NCBI GenBank assembly: GCA_947498815.1
Contig: CANMLU010000004.1
Coordinates: 248,001 to 312,000, forward strand
Direction: 5' to 3'
Length of the DNA: 64,000 nucleotides
Source of the DNA: an uncultured Aquimarina sp.
Lineage (GTDB): Bacteria > Bacteroidota > Bacteroidia > Flavobacteriales > Flavobacteriaceae
Of this stretch, positions 17,505 to 27,354 are shown one piece after another; the stretch's first letter is position 1; each line of letters starts with the position of its first letter. The position numbers were made by a program, and so were the translations under genes. The notes under the pieces were generated by a model. The model searched no databases and was not told where the DNA came from. It was given only the letters and a program-made list of their open reading frames with translations.

Positions 17505-17542
17505 TATAATCGTATTCGTTAGGTAAAGATTTAAAAAGTTTC

Positions 17543-18247
17543 ATGAATAATGTATCGTTTATAATAATTTCAGTTTTCATTCTGACTGCTATAATTACAG
17601 TGTGGTTGTTTTACAAAACAACTCATAAAAATCAGAAAGTAACTTTGGCAATATTGATCTGGGGCATTCTTGTTGGTGCCTTAGGATTACTAGGGTTCTA
17701 CCAAAAAACTAATACTTTTCCGCCTAGGTTTATCTTTTTATTGGGACCCGTAATTTTGTTTGTTGTATTGGTGTTTTTTACCAAAAAGGGAAGACAATTT
17801 ATTGACGGATTAGATATAAAATGGCTTACTATTTTACATATAGTAAGAATCCCTGTAGAAATAGTTCTTTATTCGATCTTTTTGAGTGGATTGGTACCAG
17901 TATACATGACTTTTGAAGGGTATAATTTTGATATCATTTCTGGACTTACTGTACCTCTGGTGTATTATTTGGTGTTCGTAAAGAAGATATTGGGCGAGCG
18001 ATTTCTTTTATTTTGGAATTTTATTTGTCTGGCCTTATTATTGAATATCTTGACGATTGCTGTTTTGAGTGCACAAACCCCTTTTCAAAAACTAGCGTTT
18101 GACCAACCCAATATTGGAGTTACTTATTTTCCTTTCGTATGGTTACCGACGATTATTGTACCCATTGTTTTGTTTTCTCAATTGGCTGCAATAAGAAAAT
18201 TAGTGTTGATTATAAATCGCCCTGTTCATGGTTCAAAAGAAATATGA
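17543..18247 (+). CDS. Conserved multi-pass membrane protein of unknown function
   Basis: The 234-residue protein has about seven hydrophobic helices (roughly residues 5-24, 34-52, 62-80, 95-117, 128-147, 155-176 and 192-215) with short, weakly charged loops. There is no retinal lysine motif, no conserved histidine set and no transporter signature. A promoter-like element precedes the ATG. It lies alone between the candidate RNA interval and the STM3941-like gene. I do not recognise the family. Confidence 0.65.
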   Translation: MNNVSFIIISVFILTAIITVWLFYKTTHKNQKVTLAILIWGILVGALGLLGFYQKTNTFPPRFIFLLGPVILFVVLVFFTKKGRQFIDGLDIKWLTILHIVRIPVEIVLYSIFLSGLVPVYMTFEGYNFDIISGLTVPLVYYLVFVKKILGERFLLFWNFICLALLLNILTIAVLSAQTPFQKLAFDQPNIGVTYFPFVWLPTIIVPIVLFSQLAAIRKLVLIINRPVHGSKEI

Positions 18248-18289
18248 TTATCTTGGTTGTTATTCTAATTCTTTTAAAACATTCATATT

Positions 18290-18820
18290 ATGAATGAGAA
18301 AATCGAAATCCCATTAAGTAAAATAAAAATTATTCTACTTCTGATTGGTGCTTTGATTTTTGTTGTTTTGGGAATTTTTTTAATCATAGAGCCCTCAACC
18401 TTTTTGACTTCTCGTTTCAAAAGTGAAAATATAATTAGCATTGTGGGGATAGCCGCCGTTTCCTTTTTTGGATTATGTTTTGTGTTGATTGTTAAAAAAT
18501 TATTTGACAACAAAGTAGGTTTGACTATCGATGAGAATGGCATAATAGATAACTCAAACTCTGCAAATATTGGCCTTATAGAATGGCAGGACATTACAGG
18601 AGTAAAGACTTTGCAAATAGCATCTACGAAAATTTTAATATTGTTAACGGATAAGCCAGATAAGTATATAGACCGTGCCAAAAATGGAATGGCCAGAAAA
18701 GTAATGAAGACCAATCATAAGATGTACGGCTCTCCATTATCTCTGGTTTCGACCTCATTAAAAATTAAGTTTAGCGATCTTGAAAGACTTGTTATTGAAG
18801 AACTTGAAAAAAGAAGATGA
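18290..18820 (+). CDS. STM3941-family membrane-anchored protein
   Basis: This 176-residue protein begins with IEIPLSKIKIILLLIGALIF, the N-terminal helix of the STM3941 family, followed by a second helix at about residues 48-70. A cytoplasmic PH-like beta domain follows (about 75-176), with LTIDENGIIDNSN and LIEWQDITGVKT. The family has no established biochemical function. The gene follows the multi-pass membrane protein by 42 bases and may be co-transcribed with it. Confidence 0.72.
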   Translation: MNEKIEIPLSKIKIILLLIGALIFVVLGIFLIIEPSTFLTSRFKSENIISIVGIAAVSFFGLCFVLIVKKLFDNKVGLTIDENGIIDNSNSANIGLIEWQDITGVKTLQIASTKILILLTDKPDKYIDRAKNGMARKVMKTNHKMYGSPLSLVSTSLKIKFSDLERLVIEELEKRR

Positions 18821-18872
18821 ATTATTGAAATATCACTTTCTTCAAAGAGAATAAACCATTACCCGTAAAATG

Positions 18873-18889
18873 GTAAAAACGGTTTTTAC
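18873..18889 (+). promoter_or_regulatory. Inverted repeat upstream of the SDR gene
   Basis: GTAAAAAC and GTTTTTAC are exact reverse complements separated by a single G, 37 bases before the ATG at 18926. The size and position suit a repressor operator. The one-base gap rules out an RNA hairpin of that exact form. No regulator gene is adjacent. Confidence 0.35.
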
Positions 18890-18925
18890 AGGACACATTA
18901 CAGATACAACAAAAACATTCTGAAA

Positions 18926-19696
18926 ATGAAAAAGACAGTTTTAATTACTGGAGGCTCTTCGGGATTAGGTTTGGCAACAACCAAAGAATTTATAAGCAAA
19001 GGGGCGAGGGTTATTGTTGCATCAAGAAATCTAGAAAAATTTAAGAAAAACCTGGGTCAACAAACAAACAACCTCGTTTTTATTGAAACTGATTTTAGCA
19101 ATATGCAATCGGTTAACAATCTTTATAGCAAAATTGAAAAAGATTATCCTCAACTTGATATTGCTATTAACAATGTAGGAACGGGAAAACTAAAACCCTT
19201 GACCGAGATATCAGAATCGGAGTTTGATTATTCAATCAACGTAAATTTGAAAAGTTTATGGCTTGGTTTAAAACATCAAATACTATTGATGCAAAAAGAT
19301 AAAAACAGAGACAAGCATATTATAAATGTATCTTCTGTAAATGGACTTGGTGGTGCAGAATATCTCTCGGTTTATGCTTCGGCCAAAGCAGGAGTTATTT
19401 CATTAACAAAATCGGCAGCTCTCGAGACTTCTAATTCTAATATTTCAATCAATGCCATAGTACCGGGGCCTTTTAAAACACCTATGCTAGATAGTGCACT
19501 ATCTGAACAAGCCTCTGGAAACGAAGAACAAAAAAAAATGATTGAAGAACAATACAAAAAATTTATACCCGAAGGAAGGTTTGGGGAACCAGAAGAATTC
19601 GCAAAGACGATATTGTGGCTAAGTGAGGGCAATAGTAAATATATATCCGGGCATTCTTTAATTATTGATGGAGGGATGAGTAGTCGTTTTCGGTAA
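18926..19696 (+). CDS. Short-chain dehydrogenase/reductase (SDR)
   Basis: The 256-residue oxidoreductase has the nucleotide-binding loop TGGSSGLG (residues 7-14) and the NNVG structural motif. The catalytic Ser (INVSSVNG) is followed by YASAK with the Tyr/Lys pair, and the protein ends in GHSLIIDGG. Basic residues after the second strand (ASRNLEKF) favour NADP(H). The substrate is unknown. An inverted repeat upstream may control it. It is convergent with the ThuA gene at 19779. Confidence 0.9.
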   Translation: MKKTVLITGGSSGLGLATTKEFISKGARVIVASRNLEKFKKNLGQQTNNLVFIETDFSNMQSVNNLYSKIEKDYPQLDIAINNVGTGKLKPLTEISESEFDYSINVNLKSLWLGLKHQILLMQKDKNRDKHIINVSSVNGLGGAEYLSVYASAKAGVISLTKSAALETSNSNISINAIVPGPFKTPMLDSALSEQASGNEEQKKMIEEQYKKFIPEGRFGEPEEFAKTILWLSEGNSKYISGHSLIIDGGMSSRFR

Positions 19697-19778
19697 GTTA
19701 AAGAACATATTGATCACATGGCCTGGATGAGTGATATAAATAATGAGTTATATACGATTATAAATAGAAATAGAACTC

Positions 19779-20594
19779 TTATTTCTTTTCAATTCCTTTG
19801 CCTGTGGCTGCATAATAAATACCACCGTACAGGTGATCCAAAAACCATTGATTCTCATAGACCTTTTCAATATGACCCAATGCCGTATAAAAAGAGCGTC
19901 CACCATCAAACTCATGATACCACGAAATAGGATGAAATTTACCCATACCTGTGCCCACACGATCCACCATATTACCATTGGTATCGGGATCTCTGTTTTT
20001 CCAGGTAACTTTGGGATCAAAAGTAGTTTCGTCTACGGTTACCAGGTAGTGTAAATCTGTTACTTTTTCTTCGCCAAACTCATACCACTCATCGGTCCAT
20101 AAAAGCGTATCCGGAAAATGCTCTAGTCCGGGAAAATTATGCTCAATAATGTTAAGCTTTGCAGTTTGCTGTACTGGATGAATATGAAACATTCTACCCA
20201 CAAGCTTGGTGTACCACTCCCAGTTATATTCGGTGTCAGATGCCGCATGGATACCTACATACCCTTTACCAGATTGGATATATTTCTCAAATGCGACCTG
20301 TTCGTCATTGTCAAAAATATCTGCTGTTGTACTCAAAAAAATAACCACATCCATATCTTTTAAACCTTCTTCGGTAATTTTAATAGCGTTTTGTTGACGG
20401 TGCACTTCAAAATTATGACTAGCTGCCAATTCGTTTATGGCAGCGACTCCATTTTGGATAGATTCATGATGCCAACCAGCGGTCTCTGTAATCAATAAAG
20501 CTTTAAATTGTTTTTGTGCAGTTATAGGGATACTATAGAACAGATTACATAAAAAAAGTATAAGTATTTTGGCTACCGTTTTGGTGAGATACAT
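19779..20594 (-). CDS. Exported ThuA-domain protein
   Basis: This 271-residue protein carries a signal peptide (cleaved after about SIPITAQ) and a complete ThuA domain with the class-I glutamine amidotransferase-like fold (ALLITETAGWHHESI, VGIHAASDTEYNWEWY, HPISWYHEFDGGRSFYTALGH). ThuA proteins occur with 3-keto-sugar and trehalose-utilisation genes in Bacteroidota. This fits the DUF1080/GMC operon 20 kb downstream, although here the gene stands alone. Its biochemical reaction is not settled. Confidence 0.87.
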   Translation of the reverse strand: MYLTKTVAKILILFLCNLFYSIPITAQKQFKALLITETAGWHHESIQNGVAAINELAASHNFEVHRQQNAIKITEEGLKDMDVVIFLSTTADIFDNDEQVAFEKYIQSGKGYVGIHAASDTEYNWEWYTKLVGRMFHIHPVQQTAKLNIIEHNFPGLEHFPDTLLWTDEWYEFGEEKVTDLHYLVTVDETTFDPKVTWKNRDPDTNGNMVDRVGTGMGKFHPISWYHEFDGGRSFYTALGHIEKVYENQWFLDHLYGGIYYAATGKGIEKK

Positions 20595-20865
20595 GGAGTA
20601 TATAATTTAGGTTAAATAATCTTCTTAAAGATATCAAATTATACATTGTGGTGCCATGAGTAGAAATAAATATTACTAAAGAGCTTAATAATGCACTATA
20701 TCGGTAACTGGCAGAAAAGAGAAACTGATGCCTATAATATTATTTGATATATGAAAAAATAGAGGGTGCCTAAAACCAAACGACACTCTTAGATATCCAT
20801 AAAAAATGACACTACAGATATGGATTATATTGTAGAAAATATATTTGAAAGAGGCAAACGGAATT

Positions 20866-22503
20866 TTAGGCCTTCAAATCAATCTGCTTTAGATTTTCGA
20901 TCCTATTACGGATCAAAAACTCATCAATAGTTTCAAAATGCTCGATTACTCTCTTATCTTTAAATTCGAATACTTTTTGTGATAATCCTTGTAAAAAGTC
21001 ACGGTCATGAGATACAAGGATCAGAGTGCCATCAAAAGCTCGTAGGGCTTCCTTTAATACATCTTTGGATTTTATATCCAAATGATTTGTCGGTTCATCC
21101 AGAATCAACACATTTACAGGTTCTAGCAATAGTTTTACCATGGCTAATCGTGTTTTTTCTCCTCCAGAAAGTACAGATACTTTTTTATCAATATCATCAC
21201 CACCAAACATGAATTGCCCCAAAATATTTTTAATTTGCGTTCGAATGTCTCCTTCAGCCACCTCATCAACGGTTTGAAAAACGGTAAGATTTGGATCCAG
21301 CAATGAAGCTTGGTTTTGTGCAAAATAACCCACATTGGCATTATGGCCCAACGCACATTCACCATCAAAATCAATCTCGCCCATAATAGCTTTGATCATT
21401 GTCGATTTTCCTTCACCATTACGACCTACAAAAGATACTTTTTCGCCTCGGGCAATCGATAGGTTAGCATCTTTAAACACCACATGTTCGCCATAGCTTT
21501 TGGATAAACCTTTGGCAATTACGGGATAATCCCCCGATCGCTTTGAAGGTGGGAATCGAAGTTTTAATGCAGAAGTATCGATTTCATCAATCTCAATAGT
21601 CTCCAACTTTTCTAACATACGTTCTCTCGAATTGACTTGGTTGGTTTTGGAGTAGGTTCCTTTAAACCGTTCGATAAAATCTTTGGTGTCGGCTATAAAT
21701 TTTTGTTGTTCCTGGTAGGCTTTAATTTGATGTGCCCGTCGTTCTTCTCTCAATTGCAGGTAATGAGAGTAATTGGCTTTGTAATCATAGATTCTGCCCA
21801 TGGTCACCTCGATAGTACGATTGGTAATATTATCGATAAATGCTTTGTCGTGCGAAATAACGATTACCGCTTTGGCTTTATTGATTAAAAAATCTTCGAG
21901 CCAGATGACAGATTCAATATCTACATGGTTAGTAGGCTCATCAAGCAAAATTAGGTCAGGTTTTTTTAATAGAATCTTGGCTAATTCGATACGCATACGC
22001 CAACCACCGCTAAACTCGCTGGTAGGACGGGTAAAATCTTCTCTCTTAAATCCTAGTCCTTGCAAGGCTTTTTCTATTTCGGCATCATAATTCACCTCTT
22101 CAATAGCATAAAATTTTTCACCAAGATCCGTTACTTTTTGTATGATGTTCATATACTCTTCAGATTCGTAATCCGTTCTGGTTTCGAGTTCTTTGTTAAG
22201 ACCATCCATTTCGGCCTGCATTGAAGTGACATGATCGAAGGCTTTAGAGGCTTCTTCAAATACAGTGCAGTTGTCATCGGTTAGTAAATGTTGTGGTAAA
22301 TAGGCAATTACCGCTTCTTTGGGATATCGAATATGCCCTCGAGTTGCCTTTTGAGCCCCCGCAATGATTTTCATCATCGTAGATTTACCTGCACCATTTT
22401 TACCCATAAGGGCAATTTTGTCATTTTCATTAATTACAAAAGAGACATTATTAAAAAGTGTTTCTCCACTAAATTCTACTGCTAGACCATCTACCGAAAT
22501 CAT
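20866..22503 (-). CDS. ABC-F family ATPase (ribosome-associated type)
   Basis: The 545-residue protein has two ABC domains without transmembrane segments. The Walker A loops are GKNGAGKST and GRNGEGKST, the signatures are SGGWRMR and SGGEKTR, and each domain has an LDEPTNH Walker B. The interdomain linker is charged and helical (YLQLREERRAHQIKAYQEQQ, FIERFKGTYSKTNQ). The linker resembles YheS/YdiF-like members. Such proteins bind the ribosomal E site and modulate translation. A resistance role is not implied by sequence alone. The gene is monocistronic. Confidence 0.9.
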   Translation of the reverse strand: MISVDGLAVEFSGETLFNNVSFVINENDKIALMGKNGAGKSTMMKIIAGAQKATRGHIRYPKEAVIAYLPQHLLTDDNCTVFEEASKAFDHVTSMQAEMDGLNKELETRTDYESEEYMNIIQKVTDLGEKFYAIEEVNYDAEIEKALQGLGFKREDFTRPTSEFSGGWRMRIELAKILLKKPDLILLDEPTNHVDIESVIWLEDFLINKAKAVIVISHDKAFIDNITNRTIEVTMGRIYDYKANYSHYLQLREERRAHQIKAYQEQQKFIADTKDFIERFKGTYSKTNQVNSRERMLEKLETIEIDEIDTSALKLRFPPSKRSGDYPVIAKGLSKSYGEHVVFKDANLSIARGEKVSFVGRNGEGKSTMIKAIMGEIDFDGECALGHNANVGYFAQNQASLLDPNLTVFQTVDEVAEGDIRTQIKNILGQFMFGGDDIDKKVSVLSGGEKTRLAMVKLLLEPVNVLILDEPTNHLDIKSKDVLKEALRAFDGTLILVSHDRDFLQGLSQKVFEFKDKRVIEHFETIDEFLIRNRIENLKQIDLKA

Positions 22504-22760
22504 ATCATTTTCTTTAAAAGTGCAAAACTATAAAAAAGGATAGTACGGCAAAGAGATTATTTGGATTTGTGGGCCATTAGGTGTTTTTACTTGTTTTATA
22601 AAATGAGGGTTTTTAGTCTTTTATGGACTAATACGATTGGTTATATTTAAATACCTTAAAAACAGACTGTTAGTATGGTTTTAGTTATTAGATTATGATG
22701 ATAAGGCAGAATCCGAAAAGCCTATTTTAAATAGAGTAGGAAAGTTAAATTCGATGTATC

Positions 22761-24215
22761 ATGGATGATAAACTCGAGATTAGTAATTTAGTGAAAGAAG
22801 AAAAGCATAAGCAATCTAATTTTGTTACAAGAAATAGGCTGGGAAACGGTATCAACTTGTTGATTACTAATCCCTTTAAAGAAGGAGGCTACAACAAAAT
22901 TTTTAAAGAACAGGCTCCGTTCAATGACTTACCTTTGAGTTGGACAGAAAATCAACGAGGGTCAAGCACTTGCACAATTAGTGAAATGACAGTAGAATTA
23001 TCTGCCTTTTATGAAGTTGACGATAGTGTAGGTAAAAATGGAGGTGCGTTTAGAGATTACGTAAGAGCGCAAATTAGTTTGGATATGCATAAATCCAATA
23101 AATATTTGATGCATAGATATCATGTTATCCATAAGAGTCCATATCTAGAATTAGATACATATACCATGAATGATCTGGAACCTCAATTTTTAAAGGATTG
23201 TGAAAATCTTTCTAAAGATACAGCGCTTTACTTTTTTAACAGATGGGGAACTCATTATGTAAAGACAATATATAAAGAAGCTTCGTTTTTTCTTTGGAGC
23301 AAATTTTCTTCACAAAATTCTAGTATGTCTGGAAGTATGAAAGCAGAAATAAAAAGCGGAATAGAAAATGGTATTATTTCTTCTATGACTTCTGGTGAAG
23401 TGTCTGCAAGTATTAGAAAAAGTTTAAAAAGTGTTAACATTGAATTTGCTATAGAAGCTCATTGTAACAAAGAATGCCCTATTCATTATAATGATATGCT
23501 TAGAATGCTAGGAGAAGAGGGTTCTTATGGAGAAGCGAAACAAAAAGAGTTCGATCAGTGGTTAAAAGAATTGCGTAAAAATGCTGTTGAGAATTACTAC
23601 GATTTCAGACCAATATATAATCTACCTCATTTTGATGAGGAACAAAGAGAACATATGATGGATGTCTATAAGTATTATCTGGAAAATCAATGGCGATTTG
23701 TAGAAATTGTAAGTGGATCGACTGAAGGGCAGTACAGTGTGAATGCTAGTATTGATATACATGGATCTCTAGGGAATACGGCTTCTCATAAATTACAACA
23801 AAAAGGATATGTCTTTATTACGGCTGTTCAAAATAAAGAGGATGGACTACGCTTGGATTATGTACATAGTCATGAAAGGTCACGGGATCATTGGAAAAAA
23901 GGGAAAGATGCTCAAAAAGCCGCTTCTTCGGGCTTTTTTTTCTTTTGCACATCTCAATGGAGTGATAAGGAAATGAGACCAGATATTGCATGGCTAGGTG
24001 GTTTGGTAGAAAACACAGCCTACATAGATGAGTGGGTACGCGAAAGTGGTTCTAAATTTAGATATGTGCTGGCAGGAAAAGAAGGGAAGTTAGGTCAAGA
24101 TCGATTTACCAAAGATGGAAATCATAAAAAAATCTTGGTTTTGGAAGCTAGGTTAGGCCTTAATAGTGATAATCAGTTTGAATTAATCCTAATAAGTACA
24201 CGCTATATAGGATAA
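22761..24215 (+). CDS. MACPF (membrane attack complex/perforin) domain protein
   Basis: The 484-residue protein contains the MACPF signature FFNRWGTHYVKTI (W162-Y166), preceded by a helical/beta region and followed by serine-rich segments (SSQNSSMSGSMKAEI, SSMTSGEVSASIRKSL). These are in the position of the membrane-inserting TMH clusters. Residues about 330-484 form a beta-rich C-terminal domain of unknown family. No signal peptide or lipobox is visible at MDDKLEISN, so the export route is unclear. Bacterial MACPF proteins make pores against other bacteria or host cells. It stands alone, with no immunity gene visible, and a strong hairpin follows it. Confidence 0.83.
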   Translation: MDDKLEISNLVKEEKHKQSNFVTRNRLGNGINLLITNPFKEGGYNKIFKEQAPFNDLPLSWTENQRGSSTCTISEMTVELSAFYEVDDSVGKNGGAFRDYVRAQISLDMHKSNKYLMHRYHVIHKSPYLELDTYTMNDLEPQFLKDCENLSKDTALYFFNRWGTHYVKTIYKEASFFLWSKFSSQNSSMSGSMKAEIKSGIENGIISSMTSGEVSASIRKSLKSVNIEFAIEAHCNKECPIHYNDMLRMLGEEGSYGEAKQKEFDQWLKELRKNAVENYYDFRPIYNLPHFDEEQREHMMDVYKYYLENQWRFVEIVSGSTEGQYSVNASIDIHGSLGNTASHKLQQKGYVFITAVQNKEDGLRLDYVHSHERSRDHWKKGKDAQKAASSGFFFFCTSQWSDKEMRPDIAWLGGLVENTAYIDEWVRESGSKFRYVLAGKEGKLGQDRFTKDGNHKKILVLEARLGLNSDNQFELILISTRYIG

Positions 24216-24263
24216 AAAGAAACAGAGGTATGTAGAAAAGGAATTGTTATAGATTGTTAATGT

Positions 24264-24312
24264 TAACCTGTTGTATATTTTGACTTTTATAATGAAAATA
24301 CACAGCAGGTTA
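24264..24312. terminator. Long hairpin between convergent genes
   Basis: An 18-base arm at 24264-24281 (TAACCTGTTGTATATTTT) faces its near-complement at 24295-24312, with one G-T pair, one A-C mismatch and a 13-base loop. It lies between the stop codons of the MACPF gene and the carboxylase gene, the expected place for a two-way terminator. Neither side has a strong T-tract, so efficiency as an intrinsic terminator is uncertain. Confidence 0.55.
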
Positions 24313-24319
24313 TGGTATT

Positions 24320-25861
24320 CTATAAAGGGATATTCCCATGTTTTCGTTTTGGGCGATCGATCGTTTTATCTTCGAGCATACTAAATGCTTTAAGGAGTTT
24401 TCGCCTTGTGTTTTCTGGCAAAATCACCTCGTCAATAAATCCACGTTGTGCAGCGCGGTAGGGGTTCGCAAATTTATCGGCATATTCGGCTTCTTTTTCG
24501 GCAAGTTTGGCTGTCGGGTCATCTGCAGCTTTAATCTCGCGTCTAAAAATGATCTCACTGGCTCCCTTGGCACCCATAACAGCGATTTCTGCAGATGGCC
24601 ACGCAAAATTAAGATCAGCACCAATATGTTTCGAGTTCATCACATCATAAGCACCACCATAGGCTTTACGGGTGATTACTGTTACTTTGGGTACAGTAGC
24701 TTCGCTAAGTGCATATAGCAATTTTGCTCCGTGGATAATGATTCCATTCCACTCTTGATCAGTACCTGGCAAAAATCCGGGAACATCAACCAATACTAAT
24801 AAAGGAATATTAAAGCAATCACAGAAACGCGTGAAACGTGCAGCTTTTTTAGAGCTGTTTACATCTAGTACTCCAGCCAAAAACATGGGTTGGTTGGCTA
24901 CAATCCCAAGGCTTCTTCCACCCAGACGGGCAAAACCTACAATGATATTCTCGGCATAATCTTTATGAATCTCATAAAACGAATCTTCATCAATAATCCC
25001 ACCGATCACCTCATGCATATCATAGGGCTTATTTGGGTTGTTGGGTACAATGTCTGATAACATTTCTCGTACTTCGTCTTCTAATGTATAAGGAAGCTTA
25101 TGAGCAGTTTCATTATTGCTTTGTGGTAAGTAACTCAGTAACTTTTTCACATCTTCAAGACACTCAATATCATTGCCAGAGGTCACATGTGCTACTCCAG
25201 ATTTGGTGGAATGCGTACTAGCACCTCCTAATTCTTCTGAAGTAACCTCTTCGTTGGTTACCGTTTTTACAACATTAGGTCCGGTTACAAACATATAACT
25301 GGTATCTTCGACCATAAGGGTAAAATCGGTCATCGCTGGAGAGTACACAGCACCACCTGCACATGGCCCCATAATAGCCGATATCTGTGGAATAACACCC
25401 GATGCCTGCACGTTTCTGTGAAAGATATCAGCATAACCACCTAATGATCGCACACCTTCCTGGATTCTTGCACCACCAGAGTCATTAAGCCCAATGATGG
25501 GAGCTCCCATTTTAACGGCCATATCCATGACTTTGCAGATCTTTTCGGCATGAGTTTCTGATAAAGCACCACCAAAAACAGTGAAATCCTGTGCGAAAAT
25601 GTAAACTAATCTACCATCAACCGTTCCATAACCGGTTACAACACCATCTCCATAATAGATTTCTTTTTCCATTCCAAAATCTGTGGTTCTATGTGTAACC
25701 AGGATTCCTATTTCTTCAAAAGAACCTTCGTCCATGAGGTATTCAACACGTTCACGAGCGGTTAGTTTTTTCTTCTCATGCTGTTTTGTAATCCGTTGTT
25801 CACCGCCACCCAGCTTGGCCTGATCTATTTTTTCTTGTAATGTTTTTATTTTTGAGTCCAT
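24320..25861 (-). CDS. pccB: Acyl-CoA (probably propionyl-CoA) carboxylase, carboxyltransferase subunit
   Basis: This 513-residue protein has both halves of the crotonase-fold carboxyltransferase ([64 protein letters not shown]), as in PccB/MmdA. It transfers the carboxyl group from biotin to the acyl-CoA. It is the last of three genes (BCCP, BC, CT) with a 3-base gap after the biotin carboxylase. The PrpE-like enzyme in the same window supports propionyl-CoA as substrate, but acetyl-CoA or branched acyl-CoA cannot be ruled out. Confidence 0.85.
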   Translation of the reverse strand: MDSKIKTLQEKIDQAKLGGGEQRITKQHEKKKLTARERVEYLMDEGSFEEIGILVTHRTTDFGMEKEIYYGDGVVTGYGTVDGRLVYIFAQDFTVFGGALSETHAEKICKVMDMAVKMGAPIIGLNDSGGARIQEGVRSLGGYADIFHRNVQASGVIPQISAIMGPCAGGAVYSPAMTDFTLMVEDTSYMFVTGPNVVKTVTNEEVTSEELGGASTHSTKSGVAHVTSGNDIECLEDVKKLLSYLPQSNNETAHKLPYTLEDEVREMLSDIVPNNPNKPYDMHEVIGGIIDEDSFYEIHKDYAENIIVGFARLGGRSLGIVANQPMFLAGVLDVNSSKKAARFTRFCDCFNIPLLVLVDVPGFLPGTDQEWNGIIIHGAKLLYALSEATVPKVTVITRKAYGGAYDVMNSKHIGADLNFAWPSAEIAVMGAKGASEIIFRREIKAADDPTAKLAEKEAEYADKFANPYRAAQRGFIDEVILPENTRRKLLKAFSMLEDKTIDRPKRKHGNIPL

Positions 25862-25864
25862 AGT

Positions 25865-27307
25865 TTAGTGAATTGGTAATCGAAGTGTTTTTTGATCTTT
25901 TTGATATTGTTTCATAGCGATAAGGGCCGCAACTTTGGCTTCTTCTTCCATTTCGGATTGTAAAATCTCTGGGGTATAATGTTTTTTTACAAAATGCGTG
26001 TCGAATTTGCCAGAACGAAAAGCCTCGTGTTCACATACAAATTTTCCGAAAGGTAATGTGGTTTGAACACCTTTAACTTGATACTCGCCAATCGCCTTGA
26101 TCATAAGTTGTATGGCTTCTTCACGTGTTTTTCCGTACGTAATAAGTTTGGCAAGCATTGGATCATAATAGATCGGAATGTCCATGCCTTCTTCAAAACC
26201 ATTATCAACACGAATACCTTCACCCGTTGGGATTTGATACCTATCTAGGTGTCCAACGCTGGGTAAAAAGTCGTTTAAAGGATCTTCTGCGTAGACCCTT
26301 AGTTCGAGTGCATGTCCTTTGATCTGTAAATCTTCTTGTTTGATAGGAAGCTGTTCTCCTCGTGCTACTCGAATTTGCAGTTCAACAAGGTCTGTGCCCG
26401 TAATTAGTTCTGATACCGGGTGTTCTACTTGTAATCGCGTATTCATTTCGAGAAAATAGAAATTGTTATTCTCGTCCAGAAGAAATTCTACAGTACCAGC
26501 ACCTAGATAATCGCATGCTCTGGCTACTTTGATAGCGGCTTCTCCCATTTTGGAACGTAACTTGGGTGTTAGCACTGCCGAAGGAGCTTCTTCAACTACT
26601 TTTTGATGTCGTCGTTGTACACTACATTCTCTTTCGAATAAATGAACTACATTACCATGATCGTCTGCCATCACTTGTATTTCGATATGTCTTGGTGAGG
26701 CTACATATTTTTCAATAAATACGGATCCATCTCCAAATGCCGAAGTTGCTTCGCTAATAGCACGTTGCATTTGAGATTCAAGATCACTTTCTTTTTCGAC
26801 AACTCGCATTCCTTTTCCTCCACCTCCGGCGGAGGCTTTGATAAGAATAGGAAAACCGATATCATTTGCTATTGCTTTCGCTTTGGTCACATCGGTAATC
26901 GCTTCGTCAATACCCGGTACCATTGGGATGTCATATGCTTTGACCGCATCTTTGGCAGCCAATTTGCTCCCCATTACTTTAATAGCCTTGGATTTTGGGC
27001 CAATAAAAATGAGCTTATTTTTTTCAACTTCTTCCGCAAAGTCTGCATTTTCACTTAAAAAACCATAACCGGGATGTATGGCATCAACATCAAGTTGTTT
27101 TGCAACTTCAATAATTTTTGATCCCAATAAATAGGATTGATTTGATGGTGCTTCACCAATACATACAGCTTCATCGGCAAATCGTACATGAGGTGCATTT
27201 CGATCTACAGTAGAGTAAACAGCAACGGTTTTAATACCCATTTTCTTGGCGGTGGTCATTACCCTTATGGCAATCTCACCTCTATTTGCAACTAGTATTT
27301 TTTTCAT
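25865..27307 (-). CDS. Biotin carboxylase subunit of the acyl-CoA carboxylase
   Basis: The 480-residue ATP-grasp enzyme carries ANRGEIAIR at the N-terminus, the glycine-rich ATP loop KASAGGGGKGMR, HLFERECSVQRRHQKVVEEAPS and FLEMNTRLQVEHPVSELITG. All are diagnostic of AccC/PccA-type biotin carboxylase. It carboxylates biotin on the separate carrier protein encoded just upstream (47-base gap). The family length (about 450-500) is normal for a stand-alone subunit without a fused carrier domain. Confidence 0.92.
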   Translation of the reverse strand: MKKILVANRGEIAIRVMTTAKKMGIKTVAVYSTVDRNAPHVRFADEAVCIGEAPSNQSYLLGSKIIEVAKQLDVDAIHPGYGFLSENADFAEEVEKNKLIFIGPKSKAIKVMGSKLAAKDAVKAYDIPMVPGIDEAITDVTKAKAIANDIGFPILIKASAGGGGKGMRVVEKESDLESQMQRAISEATSAFGDGSVFIEKYVASPRHIEIQVMADDHGNVVHLFERECSVQRRHQKVVEEAPSAVLTPKLRSKMGEAAIKVARACDYLGAGTVEFLLDENNNFYFLEMNTRLQVEHPVSELITGTDLVELQIRVARGEQLPIKQEDLQIKGHALELRVYAEDPLNDFLPSVGHLDRYQIPTGEGIRVDNGFEEGMDIPIYYDPMLAKLITYGKTREEAIQLMIKAIGEYQVKGVQTTLPFGKFVCEHEAFRSGKFDTHFVKKHYTPEILQSEMEEEAKVAALIAMKQYQKDQKTLRLPIH

Positions 27308-27354
27308 ATAAAAATTAATTAGAACAGAATGTCCTATTTAAAGCCCATAATGAG

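Noticed and set aside
17543-18247. Microbial rhodopsin, because of about seven helices
   Set aside because: No retinal-binding lysine motif in the last helix and no carboxylate pattern in the third.
18283-18714. Minus-strand frame opposite the STM3941-like gene
   Set aside because: The plus strand carries the family signature; the antisense frame has none.
20866-22503. Antibiotic-resistance ABC-F determinant
   Set aside because: The linker resembles housekeeping YheS/YdiF-like proteins, and nothing in the sequence or neighbourhood indicates resistance.
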